The position numbers and the translations under genes were made by a program. From Zobellia alginiliquefaciens (GTDB lineage: Bacteria > Bacteroidota > Bacteroidia > Flavobacteriales > Flavobacteriaceae): a DNA stretch of 64,000 nucleotides. The notes under the pieces are model-generated. The model saw only the letters and a list, made by a program, of their open reading frames with translations. It was not told the DNA's origin and ran no database searches. Where the stretch lies: positions 930,001 through 994,000 of the forward strand of contig NZ_CP119758.1 in the NCBI RefSeq assembly GCF_029323795.1, in the 5' to 3' direction. Positions 9,024 to 16,699 of the stretch are shown piece after piece. Position 1 is the stretch's first letter; every line of letters starts with the position of its first letter.

Positions 9024-9191
9024 TTAACCAGCTTCTGTATCTTTAACAGGCCAGTGTAGCTTCCATAAATAACCTCTTACCCCTTTAAACCCAGGGCTCT
9101 CCACTACTATCAAATAATTTAGCATCTCACGACCCTTTAAAATGGCAGTTCTATTATAGACTCCTATAAATTTCTCATTATTAATTTTTAT
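9024..9191 (-). pseudogene. possible degraded C-terminal gene fragment
   Basis: Fifty-five open codons on the minus strand end at a stop at 9024-9026 and are bounded upstream by a stop. The translation contains protein-like stretches such as NRTAILKGREMLNYL and GVRGYLWKLHWPVKD. There is only an internal Met and no plausible promoter. The family was not recognised. It could be the tail of a deleted gene or a chance open stretch; the neighbouring SusD relic makes the first reading more credible. Confidence 0.3.
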
Positions 9192-9213
9192 TTAACAAAG
9201 TAATCGCATATAT

Positions 9214-9251
9214 TTGGTAAACCAATTTGGTTAACCAGTATGGAAAACCAA
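9214..9251. promoter_or_regulatory. three-box GntR-type operator array
   Basis: Three 12-base boxes start at 9214 (TTGGTAAACCAA), 9227 (TTGGTTAACCAG) and 9240 (ATGGAAAACCAA), each exactly 13 bases apart. The first two match the two-box sites ahead of both gntR genes and are the most symmetric copies in the window. No intact gene follows within 500 bases; the next coding trace is the SusD relic, so the array probably belonged to a lost susC/susD promoter. Confidence 0.65.
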
Positions 9252-9322
9252 TTAATCAAAGAATATCTGATTTAAATACGTAAAGGAATACCCTATGAAA
9301 ATATAAAAACACTCAAATAAAA

Positions 9323-9348
9323 AAAGGATGGGTGCACGCCCATCCTTT
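9323..9348 (-). terminator. hairpin with terminator shape for the minus strand
   Basis: A perfect 10-bp stem (AAAGGATGGG with CCCATCCTTT) closes a 6-base loop, TGCACG. On the minus strand it is followed by a T run (complement of the A run at 9318-9325); on the plus strand no T run follows. No intact minus-strand gene lies just upstream of it, so it may be an orphan. A second, weaker hairpin (ATTACTTC with GAAGTAAT) is at 9357-9382. Confidence 0.5.
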
Positions 9349-9470
9349 CAACTAAAATTACTTCATTCTGAAGGGAAGTAATACTAAGAACATGTAGATT
9401 TTACTATACACGCTCATTACAAAAATACAAAAAATAAGGGACACTACTGAGTTATGTGCCTTAGTAGTAA

Positions 9471-9575
9471 AGTAAAAGTGAAAAACCATTCTTTACAGAG
9501 GATGATTATTTATTGCCTTTGCCAGAAGATGAGCTAGAAAGAAACCCCAACTTAACACAGAATCCTGGATACTAA
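9471..9575 (+). pseudogene. SusD/RagB C-terminal relic
   Basis: The last 34 codons before the TAA at 9573 read as a typical SusD C-terminus, ending LPEDELERNPNLTQNPGY; the YLLP, E-x-x-x-NPNL and QNPGY elements are hallmarks of that family. An in-frame stop at 9468-9470 cuts the frame, and the rest of the roughly 500-residue protein is missing. SusD proteins are outer-membrane glycan-binding partners of SusC transporters. This is the scar of a deleted susC/susD pair, sitting between the operator array and the second gntR. Confidence 0.8.
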
Positions 9576-9618
9576 TAAATAGTCCTCTTTGATTAAAGAA
9601 TTAATGATATAAAGATTG

Positions 9619-9679
9619 TTGTTTTGAGTTAGATTGAGAGTAATTTTGCCGACTCGCTCACCACGGGTCGGTAAAATTT
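9619..9679 (+). repeat. 61-bp hairpin module, copy 2 (ahead of gntR 2)
   Basis: It matches 4277-4337 at 58 of 61 bases. The stem is 9649-9656 with 9664-9671 and the loop is the same CTCACCA. The left arm reads CCGACTCG instead of CCGGCCCG while the right arm is unchanged, and every pair is still possible. The module follows the SusD relic stop by 43 bases, just as copy 1 follows the PL7 stop, and precedes gntR 2 by about 120 bases. Confidence 0.75.
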
Positions 9680-9758
9680 AAAAAATCACTGGACGCCCGT
9701 AAAAGCGGAGCTTTTTAATGTTAAAAATACTTTTTTAGTACGTTTATTTTATTTAATT

Positions 9759-9783
9759 TTAACAAACCAATCTGGTTAACCAA
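9759..9783. promoter_or_regulatory. candidate GntR operator (two boxes) ahead of gntR 2
   Basis: Boxes TTAACAAACCAA (9759) and CTGGTTAACCAA (9772) are 13 bases apart and end 19 bases before the ATG at 9803. The second box contains the perfect palindrome TGGTTAACCA. Spacing to the gene is within one base of that before gntR 1. Confidence 0.65.
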
Positions 9784-9802
9784 TTTTTGACATACGGTCC
9801 CT

Positions 9803-10531
9803 ATGAAACTAGAAATATTAACAAAACACGACAATAGAGAAGTTCAAAATGACATCATTTCTAAGATCCGTGATCTTATAGATTATAAAAATCTTGAACC
9901 AGGAGATAAGCTGCCTGCTGAGAGAGTATTATCCGAGAAATTTGAAGTCAGTAGAAGTAGTGTGCGTGAAGCCATTCAAAAACTCGAGTTTTACGGGATA
10001 TTGAATTCTAAACCTCAGAGTGGGACTTTCATTGCCAACATTGGCCAAATTGCCATGAAGGGTATGATAGACGATATTCTTAGTCTGGAAGAACAGGATT
10101 TTAAATCTCTTGTAGAAACCCGTATTCTATTGGAATTAAAAACAGTACGATTAGCGGCCATTAGAAGAACCGATGAAGATTTAGAACGTATCAAGTCCGC
10201 TTTTGATGCATACAAAGTTAAAATGATAGCCGGTAAGGATTGTTTAGAGGAAGATTTGCTTTTTCATTTAGCAATTGCAGCTGCCAGTAAGAACAGTACC
10301 ATGAACACACTTATGCTGCTGATAACACCGGAGATTATTGTTGCTTATGATGAAGACCCAGTTTGTGATGGAGATGTAGCCCTATCCGAAGTGAAAAAAC
10401 ATGAAGATATTTATTTGGCCATATTAAACCAAGACCCACAATTAGCGAAGGAGAAGATGAAAATACATTTTGCCAAGTTGTATGATTACATCTATGGTGA
10501 GAACAGAATTATTAAAGCAAAGAAAGGATAA
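9803..10531 (+). CDS. GntR/FadR-family regulator 2 of the alginate locus
   Basis: A 242-residue paralogue of the regulator at 4436, with 35 substitutions and no gaps. The winged helix (LPAERVLSEKFEVSRSSVREAI) is nearly unchanged, so both proteins probably read the same operators. More of the changes lie in the FCD ligand domain and the C-terminal tail, which leaves room for a different ligand or heterodimers. The upstream hairpin module and operator are duplicated with it. Downstream, after 224 bases, come the MFS transporter and the dehydrogenase on the same strand, which it may control. Confidence 0.9.
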   Translation: MKLEILTKHDNREVQNDIISKIRDLIDYKNLEPGDKLPAERVLSEKFEVSRSSVREAIQKLEFYGILNSKPQSGTFIANIGQIAMKGMIDDILSLEEQDFKSLVETRILLELKTVRLAAIRRTDEDLERIKSAFDAYKVKMIAGKDCLEEDLLFHLAIAAASKNSTMNTLMLLITPEIIVAYDEDPVCDGDVALSEVKKHEDIYLAILNQDPQLAKEKMKIHFAKLYDYIYGENRIIKAKKG

Positions 10532-10755
10532 AAGTGCACGATTTGTCCTGTCAATATACACTGAAGGGAATAACTAATACTAAAAAATAACTTATCCAAT
10601 GAAGGCCAGGCTAAAGCCAGGCATACCTTATCCTATTTATAAAGAGTAATTAAATTACTCAAATACAGGCTCTTAGAATAGCCTCTCTCCTATTGAAAAG
10701 AATAGGGCTAGCCATTCTTATGCCTTGATACAACGAACCATTTAAACGAAGAAAG

Positions 10756-12060
10756 ATGAAACTCAAAGGTTTAAGATGGTGGGTAATAGCTTTAATTGCT
10801 TTGGCCACCGTTATCAATTACATTGATAGACAAGCACTGCCTGTTCTATGGCCGGACATCGCAGAGGATTTATATCCAGATAAAACTGCCGATGAACGTA
10901 AAGGAATTTATGCAATTATTTCTACAATATTCATATTTTCCTATGCATTTGGTCAAGCCATTTTTGGGAAAATATTCGATAAGCTTGGTACGAGAATAGG
11001 TTTTACGTTGTCCATTGGTTTTTGGTCTATTGCCACGGCTTTACATGCTTTTGCGAGAGGAATAGTCTCCTTAAGTATTTTTCGTTCTTTATTAGGAATT
11101 TCAGAAGCAGGTAACTGGCCGGGAGCGGCTAAAGCTAATGCGGAATGGTTTCCAACAAAGGAAAGAGCTTTTGCCCAAGGATTATTTAATTCTGGTGCAG
11201 CAATTGGAGGTATTGTTGCCTTTCCCACAATTGGACTATTATCCGTTTATTTCAGCTGGAACTGGATTTTCATATTAGTAGGTGTAACAGGATTGTTATG
11301 GCTCATACCATGGTGGATTTTAGTAAAGTCACCTCCAAAAAAACACCCCTGGATAACAGACGAGGAACGAGAGTATATCTTAACCGGGCAAAAAAACCAG
11401 GATGAAGATGCCGATGGCGTATTTGATGATGGCTACAACCCAGAAACCGGAAAGATGCTTAAGCATAAAGAAAGTTGGGGAGTTATCTTGGCTTCGGCCG
11501 CACTAGACCCTATATGGTGGTTATTTATCTTTTGGATTCCTATTTACCTAAACGAGGTGTATGGAATGGATGTAAAGTCAATCGGTTTTTATGCCTGGGT
11601 ACCTTATGTGGGTGCCATGCTAGGAGCTTGGTTTGGAGGTTTATTGGCTCAAAACCGTATTAAAGCAGGTTGGGACGTAAACAAAGCACGTAAACTCGTA
11701 ATCACACTTGGTTGTTTAATCATGTTGCCCTTTTTATTACTCATGGCAGACCCCGGAGGACCGACAACCGCGGTAATTTATATGGCAGTTATATTATTCG
11801 GTTTTCAAACGGCCATTGGAAACGTTCAGACCTTACCTAGTGATTTATTCGGAGGAAAAACAGTGGGGACATTATCAGGATTTGCAGGCATGGCAGCTAA
11901 GCTAGGGGCATTCGGCCTAACCATAATGGTGCCTTGGCTAACATCCGGAGGTAACTATACCCCTGCGTTTGTTATTGGTGCCGCATTAGCATTAATCACC
12001 ATAGCCAGTGTTTGGTTTCTAATTCCAAATATTGCACCACTTAAAAATAAAACAAAATAA
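10756..12060 (+). CDS. MFS transporter, hexuronate (ExuT/ACS) type
   Basis: A 434-residue 12-helix major facilitator of the anion:cation symporter family. The first helix carries the family signature VINYIDRQALPVLWPDI, and GISEAGNWPGAAKANAEWFP further on is typical of hexuronate and galactonate transporters. It probably moves an unsaturated uronate (DEH) or a similar monomer across the inner membrane. The dehydrogenase gene starts 26 bases after the stop, so the two should be cotranscribed. The 224-base gap upstream contains small dyads (10644-10660 and 10688-10705) without T runs. Substrate identity is inferred from the operon. Confidence 0.85.
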   Translation: MKLKGLRWWVIALIALATVINYIDRQALPVLWPDIAEDLYPDKTADERKGIYAIISTIFIFSYAFGQAIFGKIFDKLGTRIGFTLSIGFWSIATALHAFARGIVSLSIFRSLLGISEAGNWPGAAKANAEWFPTKERAFAQGLFNSGAAIGGIVAFPTIGLLSVYFSWNWIFILVGVTGLLWLIPWWILVKSPPKKHPWITDEEREYILTGQKNQDEDADGVFDDGYNPETGKMLKHKESWGVILASAALDPIWWLFIFWIPIYLNEVYGMDVKSIGFYAWVPYVGAMLGAWFGGLLAQNRIKAGWDVNKARKLVITLGCLIMLPFLLLMADPGGPTTAVIYMAVILFGFQTAIGNVQTLPSDLFGGKTVGTLSGFAGMAAKLGAFGLTIMVPWLTSGGNYTPAFVIGAALALITIASVWFLIPNIAPLKNKTK

Positions 12061-12085
12061 TAATAAACAGTAACTAACAAAAAAG

Positions 12086-12841
12086 ATGGAAGGAAAAGTA
12101 GCAGTAATAACAGGAGCAACAGGTGGAATTGGATTCGCGGTTGCAAAGAGATTAGGACAAGACGGATATACAGTTGTTTTAAACGGTATAGACGATAACG
12201 CAGGTGCCGAAAGAGTAAAAGAACTTTCTGCAGAAGGCATCAAAGCGGAATATTTTGGATTTGATGTTACGGACGAAGAGGCCGTTACCAAAAACATCAA
12301 AGCCATAGGTGAGAAATACGGTAAAATTGATACGCTTGTAAACAATGCAGGTGGACTTGGTGGAAGATCTAGATTTGAAGAAATGACTACAGAATTTTAC
12401 AGATCTGTAATGGCATTAAACCTTGACTCTACATTTTTTGCCTCAAGAGCAGCAATTCCTTTCCTTAAAAAAGGAGAAGATGCATCTATAATCAACTATA
12501 CATCCAACGCTGCTTGGACGGCTGGCGGACCGGGAGCTGGAATTTACGGAACTTCCAAAGCTGGTGTTCACACTATTACCAAGGCACTGGCTAAGGATTT
12601 GGCAGAATACGGTATTAGAGTAAATGCCGTGTCCCCAGGTACAATAGACACTCCTTTTCACGCACAGATAAAAGCCACTAAACCAGAAGTCTTTGCTTCA
12701 TGGGCAAACAGTATTATGTTAGGTAGATTAGGGCAACCAGAAGATGTAGCAGGTGTTGTTTCTTTCTTAGCTAGCGGAGATGCAAAATTCATTACGGCTG
12801 AAACTATCCAGATTGGTGGAGGTCAAGCTTTAGGTATCTAA
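12086..12841 (+). CDS. short-chain dehydrogenase, probable DEH reductase
   Basis: A 251-residue classical SDR. It has the TGATGGIG cofactor motif near residue 9, NNAGG near residue 88, and a catalytic YGTSK with an upstream Ser. In alginate degraders an SDR of this size reduces DEH (4-deoxy-L-erythro-5-hexoseulose uronate) to 2-keto-3-deoxygluconate using NAD(P)H. Its place between the uronate-type MFS gene and the KDG kinase fits that step. The acidic VLNGIDDN after strand 2 hints at NADH preference, but this is not decisive. A strong terminator follows the stop. Confidence 0.8.
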   Translation: MEGKVAVITGATGGIGFAVAKRLGQDGYTVVLNGIDDNAGAERVKELSAEGIKAEYFGFDVTDEEAVTKNIKAIGEKYGKIDTLVNNAGGLGGRSRFEEMTTEFYRSVMALNLDSTFFASRAAIPFLKKGEDASIINYTSNAAWTAGGPGAGIYGTSKAGVHTITKALAKDLAEYGIRVNAVSPGTIDTPFHAQIKATKPEVFASWANSIMLGRLGQPEDVAGVVSFLASGDAKFITAETIQIGGGQALGI

Positions 12842-12857
12842 TCATCTATTTATGTTC

Positions 12858-12895
12858 AAAAAGGGCCTTTCTTTTAATTAAGAAAGGCCCTTTTT
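12858..12895. terminator. bidirectional intrinsic terminator between the SDR and lacI genes
   Basis: A perfect 16-bp stem, AAAAAGGGCCTTTCTT with its complement, closes on TTAATT and has A and T tracts on both sides. It works for both convergent genes. The stop codon of the lacI-type gene lies inside the loop and stem (12878-12880). Confidence 0.9.
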
Positions 12896-13912
12896 ATTTG
12901 AAGAATCCCGAACAATCAACTCTGCATCTAGAATTTTCTTGTTCAAAGTCTGTTTTATATCAGATGCTTTTACGTGTTCTAAAAACGTTTGCGCAGCAAG
13001 TTTTCCAATTTCGGTGCTGTGTTGTTCCACGCTAGAAATTGGTGGAGAGACCATTGCGGTAAAAGGCTCATTACCAAAACCCACCAAAGCGATTTCATTA
13101 GGAACATCTATATTATTTTCCTTCAACACCTGCAATGCGCCAAGAGCTGCATAATCCCCTGCAATATAAACAGCATCAGGTCTATCCTCTAATTTAAGCA
13201 GCCTTTCCATCTGTAGACGACCATCCTCTTGTGTAAGGCTTCCTTCGGATAAAAGTTCCCCGTCCAATGGTAAACCATGTTTTTTAATGGCATCCTTGTA
13301 CCCTCTTATTCTATTATTGAATATTCTGGTACGTTGGTAACCACCAATATGGGCTATTCTTTTACACCCTTGTTCAACCAGATGCTCCACAATCATATGA
13401 CTACTGGCATAATCGTCAATTCCAATATAATCTACGTTTAGGTCGTTCTCCCCCCTATCGAATAAAATTAGCGGGATTCCTCTGGATTTAATCTTTTCGT
13501 AATAATCCAAGTTCACTGTTTCATTGGCCATAGAAGCGATAATACCATCCACTTGCGTAAACAACAAACTATCTATACTATCACACTCCTTTTTATACGA
13601 CTCATTGGATTGTGTGATTATAATATTATACCCATCCTTGTTTAAAACCTCTTCCATACTTTGGACTACAGAAGAAAAGAAATTGCTATTGGTCCTAGGT
13701 ACTATGACCCCTACTAAATTGCTCTTTCCCTTGCGTAACGCACTTGCGAGATGATTGGGTTGATAATTTAATTCTTTGGCTACTTTCTTAACGGCCTCCT
13801 TTGTTTTTGAACTGATTCTGGAGTCGTCCTGCAAAGCTTTAGAAACCGCCGCAGTAGATATTTTCAAGATATTTGCTATATCTTTTAAGGTGGTCCTTCT
13901 TTTATTCGCCAA
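12878..13912 (-). CDS. LacI-family regulator of KDG catabolism
   Basis: A 344-residue LacI/GalR regulator. The N-terminal helix-turn-helix and hinge (residues about 6-62: TTLKDIANILKIS, AAVSKALQD, YQPNHLASALRKG) are followed by a periplasmic-binding-protein-like sensor domain. The start is a TTG at 13910-13912; no better in-frame start is visible. It is divergent from kdgK, and the 143-bp space between holds two copies of TTAATCGATTAA, a typical LacI-family palindrome. It probably represses the kdgK-PFK pair and itself; the effector is unknown, with KDG or KDPG plausible. Its stop codon sits inside the shared terminator. Confidence 0.88.
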   Translation of the reverse strand: MANKRRTTLKDIANILKISTAAVSKALQDDSRISSKTKEAVKKVAKELNYQPNHLASALRKGKSNLVGVIVPRTNSNFFSSVVQSMEEVLNKDGYNIIITQSNESYKKECDSIDSLLFTQVDGIIASMANETVNLDYYEKIKSRGIPLILFDRGENDLNVDYIGIDDYASSHMIVEHLVEQGCKRIAHIGGYQRTRIFNNRIRGYKDAIKKHGLPLDGELLSEGSLTQEDGRLQMERLLKLEDRPDAVYIAGDYAALGALQVLKENNIDVPNEIALVGFGNEPFTAMVSPPISSVEQHSTEIGKLAAQTFLEHVKASDIKQTLNKKILDAELIVRDSSNKKGLS

Positions 13913-13928
13913 TTTATTATATATTTGT

Positions 13929-13940
13929 TTAATCGATTAA
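13929..13940. promoter_or_regulatory. LacI-type operator, copy 1
   Basis: The perfect palindrome TTAATCGATTAA lies 17 bases upstream of the lacI start. The central CG and the arms fit LacI-family sites. A second identical copy is 78 bases away, so looping between the two is possible. Confidence 0.75.
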
Positions 13941-14006
13941 GCAAAGATAGATATTTAAAATCTGCAATCAAAACTCACCCGTTTTGATTTATTTTTTAAA
14001 ACTAGG

Positions 14007-14018
14007 TTAATCGATTAA
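14007..14018. promoter_or_regulatory. LacI-type operator, copy 2
   Basis: An identical TTAATCGATTAA palindrome 38 bases upstream of the kdgK ATG, well placed to block the promoter of the kdgK-PFK operon. Confidence 0.75.
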
Positions 14019-14055
14019 TCAAATCTAAGTTCAATTTAAAATAACACCATTTCAA

Positions 14056-15096
14056 ATGAAAAAAGTAGTAACCTTTGGAGAGATAATGCTGCGTTTAGCA
14101 CCAGCAGGATTTTTAAGATTTTCACAAGCGAATAGCTTTGATGTTGTTTACGGTGGAGGTGAGTCCAACGTAGCTGTATCTTTGGCAAATTATGGCGTTC
14201 CAGTAGATTTTGTAACTCGTTTACCAAAGAATGATATTGGCGAATGTGCCCTAATGGAAATGCGCAAAAGAGGCGTGGGAACAGATAAGATAGTTTATGG
14301 CGGTGACCGTCTAGGAATCTATTTTCTAGAAACAGGTGCTGTTTCTCGTGGATCTAAGGTTGTTTATGATCGTGCCCATTCTGCTATCTCGGAAATAGAA
14401 TCTGGTATGATCGACTGGGATGCTGTTTTTGAAGGTGTTGAATGGTTTCACTGGACGGGTATTACACCTGCTATCTCACAAGGAGCTGCAGACGTTTGTT
14501 TAGAAGCTGTTAAAGCTGCAAGCGATAAAGGAATCACCATTTCTACCGATTTGAATTACAGAGCAAAACTTTGGAATTACGGTGGAGACAGAGAAGCTAT
14601 CATGACAGAATTAACTTCATACTGTGATATTATTCTGGGTAACGAAGAAGACGCAGAAAAGCATTTTGGTATTCACCCAGAAGGTTTGGATGTTCATAAA
14701 GATGGTGCTGATGTTAAAGCAGAAGCTTTCCTTTCTGTATGTAAGCAGATGATGAAGAAATTCCCTAAAGCTAAAAAAGTAATTACAACCTTAAGAGGTT
14801 CTATTTCTGCTTCGCACAACACTTGGGCAGGTGTACTATGGGACGGTTCCAAAATGTACGAAACACGTCAATACCAAATTACGGATATCGTGGATCGTGT
14901 TGGTGGTGGTGATTCTTTCATGGGCGGATTAATCTACGGATTATTGAAATACCCAGAAGATGACCAAAACGCATTGGATTTTGCTGTAGCTGCATCTTGT
15001 TTAAAGCACACTATTAAAGGTGATGCCAACTTGGCAACGGTTAGTGAAGTAGAAAAACTAATGGGTGGTGACGCCTCCGGAAGAGTAGCTCGCTAA
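14056..15096 (+). CDS. kdgK: 2-keto-3-deoxygluconate kinase
   Basis: A 346-residue PfkB-family sugar kinase. It phosphorylates KDG with ATP to give KDPG, the last step before aldolase cleavage to pyruvate and glyceraldehyde 3-phosphate. Visible features are the N-terminal FGEIMLRLAP, the substrate-binding GGGESNVA, STDLNYRAKLW in the middle, and the C-terminal PfkB signature DRVGGGDSFMGG with its catalytic Asp. The length is normal for flavobacterial KdgK. It starts 38 bases after a LacI-type operator and is followed 18 bases later by a phosphofructokinase gene, forming a two-gene operon. Confidence 0.92.
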   Translation: MKKVVTFGEIMLRLAPAGFLRFSQANSFDVVYGGGESNVAVSLANYGVPVDFVTRLPKNDIGECALMEMRKRGVGTDKIVYGGDRLGIYFLETGAVSRGSKVVYDRAHSAISEIESGMIDWDAVFEGVEWFHWTGITPAISQGAADVCLEAVKAASDKGITISTDLNYRAKLWNYGGDREAIMTELTSYCDIILGNEEDAEKHFGIHPEGLDVHKDGADVKAEAFLSVCKQMMKKFPKAKKVITTLRGSISASHNTWAGVLWDGSKMYETRQYQITDIVDRVGGGDSFMGGLIYGLLKYPEDDQNALDFAVAASCLKHTIKGDANLATVSEVEKLMGGDASGRVAR

Positions 15097-15114
15097 TTTC
15101 CAAAACTAAATAAA

Positions 15115-16341
15115 ATGGCTTCGAAAAAATCAATATTGATTATTTGTGGCGGAGGTCCCGCACCAGGCATAAATGCTGTTATCAGCACAGTTGCCAAGAT
15201 TTTTCTTAAAGATGGGTACCGTGTCCTTGGCCTTCATGAAGGTTTTAAAGGTATATTTTCCGAAGAACCACAAATTAAGGAATTCAACTTCCCACATGCT
15301 GATCGTATTTTTAGTCGCGGTGGATCAACGCTTATAATGAGCAGATTTAAACCTAGTGACGAAAAAATAAACACGAAGCTTTTTTCTGATAATAATGTAA
15401 AACTATTGGTTAGTATTGGCGGTGATGACACCGCCTCTACAGCCAATAGAATTACAGGGTATTTATCTAAAGAGAATATCTCTATTTCAAATATTCATGT
15501 TCCAAAAACTATAGATAATGATTTACCCCTCCCCGACCGAAATCCTACTTTTGGGTTTCACTCTGCAAAGGACGAGGGCGTTCGTATTGGCAACACTACC
15601 TATGAAGACGCACGTACCAGTCAAAACTGGTTCGTTATGTCCACTATGGGCCGTTCAGCGGGTCATTTAGCATTCGGTATTGCTACCAGTTGTCATTTCC
15701 CAATGATGGTCATTCCAGAAATGTTCAACAATACAGCCATTACTTTTGATAAGGTTGTACGGTTAATTATTTCATCCATCGTAAAGAGAAAAATAAAAAA
15801 AATAAATTATGGTGTGGCTTTAGTTAGTGAAGGTGTTTTTCATATTATGCCAGATAGTGAACTAAACCAATGTGGCATTAATTTCACTTATGACGCGCAC
15901 GGTCACCCAGAACTGGGCAATGTGAGTAAATCTCACATTTTTAATATGCTCGTTCAGGCCAAATTAAAGGAATTGGGCATCCAAGTTAAGAGTAGACCCG
16001 TTGAATTGGGCTATGAACTTAGATGTTGCAGGCCCATTGGCTTTGACCTGACACTCTGTACTCTTTTAGGTCTAGGCGTTAAAAAATTATATGATCAAGG
16101 TATTAGCGGTTGCATTGTTACAGCCAATTCTCGCGGTGAAGTAACCCCATTATATTTGGAAGAATTACAGGGCGAAGATGGTAAAATAGCCCCTCGTCTA
16201 GTTAATATAAATTCAGAATTCGCCCAGCTTTGTTTTCAGAATATGCATTACATTGAAGAAGCGGATTATGAAGCTGCCAAAGCGTATTTCCCTGATCCGG
16301 AACAATATGATTTCAACAAAATTTTAGCTGGAGAGGTGTAA
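15115..16341 (+). CDS. phosphofructokinase-family enzyme with PPi-type motifs
   Basis: A 408-residue member of the PfkA family. Two positions that separate phosphate donors are both of the PPi type: GGDDT (residues 103-107) instead of GGDGS, and PKTIDND (140-146) instead of PGTIDND. It is therefore probably a pyrophosphate-dependent, reversible enzyme. During growth on alginate, carbon enters as pyruvate and triose phosphate, so a reversible enzyme could make fructose 6-phosphate and PPi from fructose 1,6-bisphosphate. A role on a ketodeoxy sugar phosphate cannot be excluded. It is cotranscribed with kdgK and followed by an intrinsic terminator. Confidence 0.85.
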   Translation: MASKKSILIICGGGPAPGINAVISTVAKIFLKDGYRVLGLHEGFKGIFSEEPQIKEFNFPHADRIFSRGGSTLIMSRFKPSDEKINTKLFSDNNVKLLVSIGGDDTASTANRITGYLSKENISISNIHVPKTIDNDLPLPDRNPTFGFHSAKDEGVRIGNTTYEDARTSQNWFVMSTMGRSAGHLAFGIATSCHFPMMVIPEMFNNTAITFDKVVRLIISSIVKRKIKKINYGVALVSEGVFHIMPDSELNQCGINFTYDAHGHPELGNVSKSHIFNMLVQAKLKELGIQVKSRPVELGYELRCCRPIGFDLTLCTLLGLGVKKLYDQGISGCIVTANSRGEVTPLYLEELQGEDGKIAPRLVNINSEFAQLCFQNMHYIEEADYEAAKAYFPDPEQYDFNKILAGEV

Positions 16342-16400
16342 CCTGAAGTGTACACTGTAAAATACAAGGGAAAACCCCTTGATTTAGCAAGACATCATTC

Positions 16401-16444
16401 AACCCTAACTCGCTTTTCTTCGGAACGGTGCGTTAGGGTTTTTC
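16401..16444 (+). terminator. intrinsic terminator of the kdgK-PFK operon
   Basis: The arms AACCCTAAC (16401-16409) and GTTAGGGTT (16432-16440) are followed by a short T run. It lies 60 bases after the PFK stop. From its end to 16,699 I see nothing but AT-rich non-coding sequence. Confidence 0.85.
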
Positions 16445-16699
16445 TTTGGAGGTTATTCCACTTTCCTATGTTGCATTTTTAACTCCATATTCAAAGAGAG
16501 TTTAGTCATGCCACGACAAAAATCTACTTATTTCCTCGTTGACACTAACCGCTATTCTACCGGACCACTTTTCCTTTCAAGGCATTTTTAAATGGTATGC
16601 AGTTAAGGCAAACCCCTTAATTATGAGATATTTGCTAAACAAGATACAAACAATACATCTTGTTAATTACAATTTTATTAATCCTAAAAACCAAAAACT

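Larger units (their letters stand above)
8913..9802. other. 890-bp relic and regulatory zone
   Basis: There is no intact gene here. In order it holds a short open stretch on the minus strand (9024-9191), a three-box GntR-type operator array (9214-9251), two hairpins (9323-9348 and 9357-9382), the last 34 codons of a SusD-like gene (9471-9575), hairpin module copy 2 (9619-9679) and a two-box operator (9759-9783). The simplest reading is a promoter region whose susC/susD genes have been deleted, leaving a scar. Bases 8913-9023 show nothing recognisable. Confidence 0.65.

Noticed and set aside
10600-10705. Possible 16-codon leader peptide and small hairpins before the MFS gene
   Set aside because: The ORF has no conserved features, and the dyads (10644-10660, 10688-10705) have no T run or pairing alternative that would indicate attenuation.
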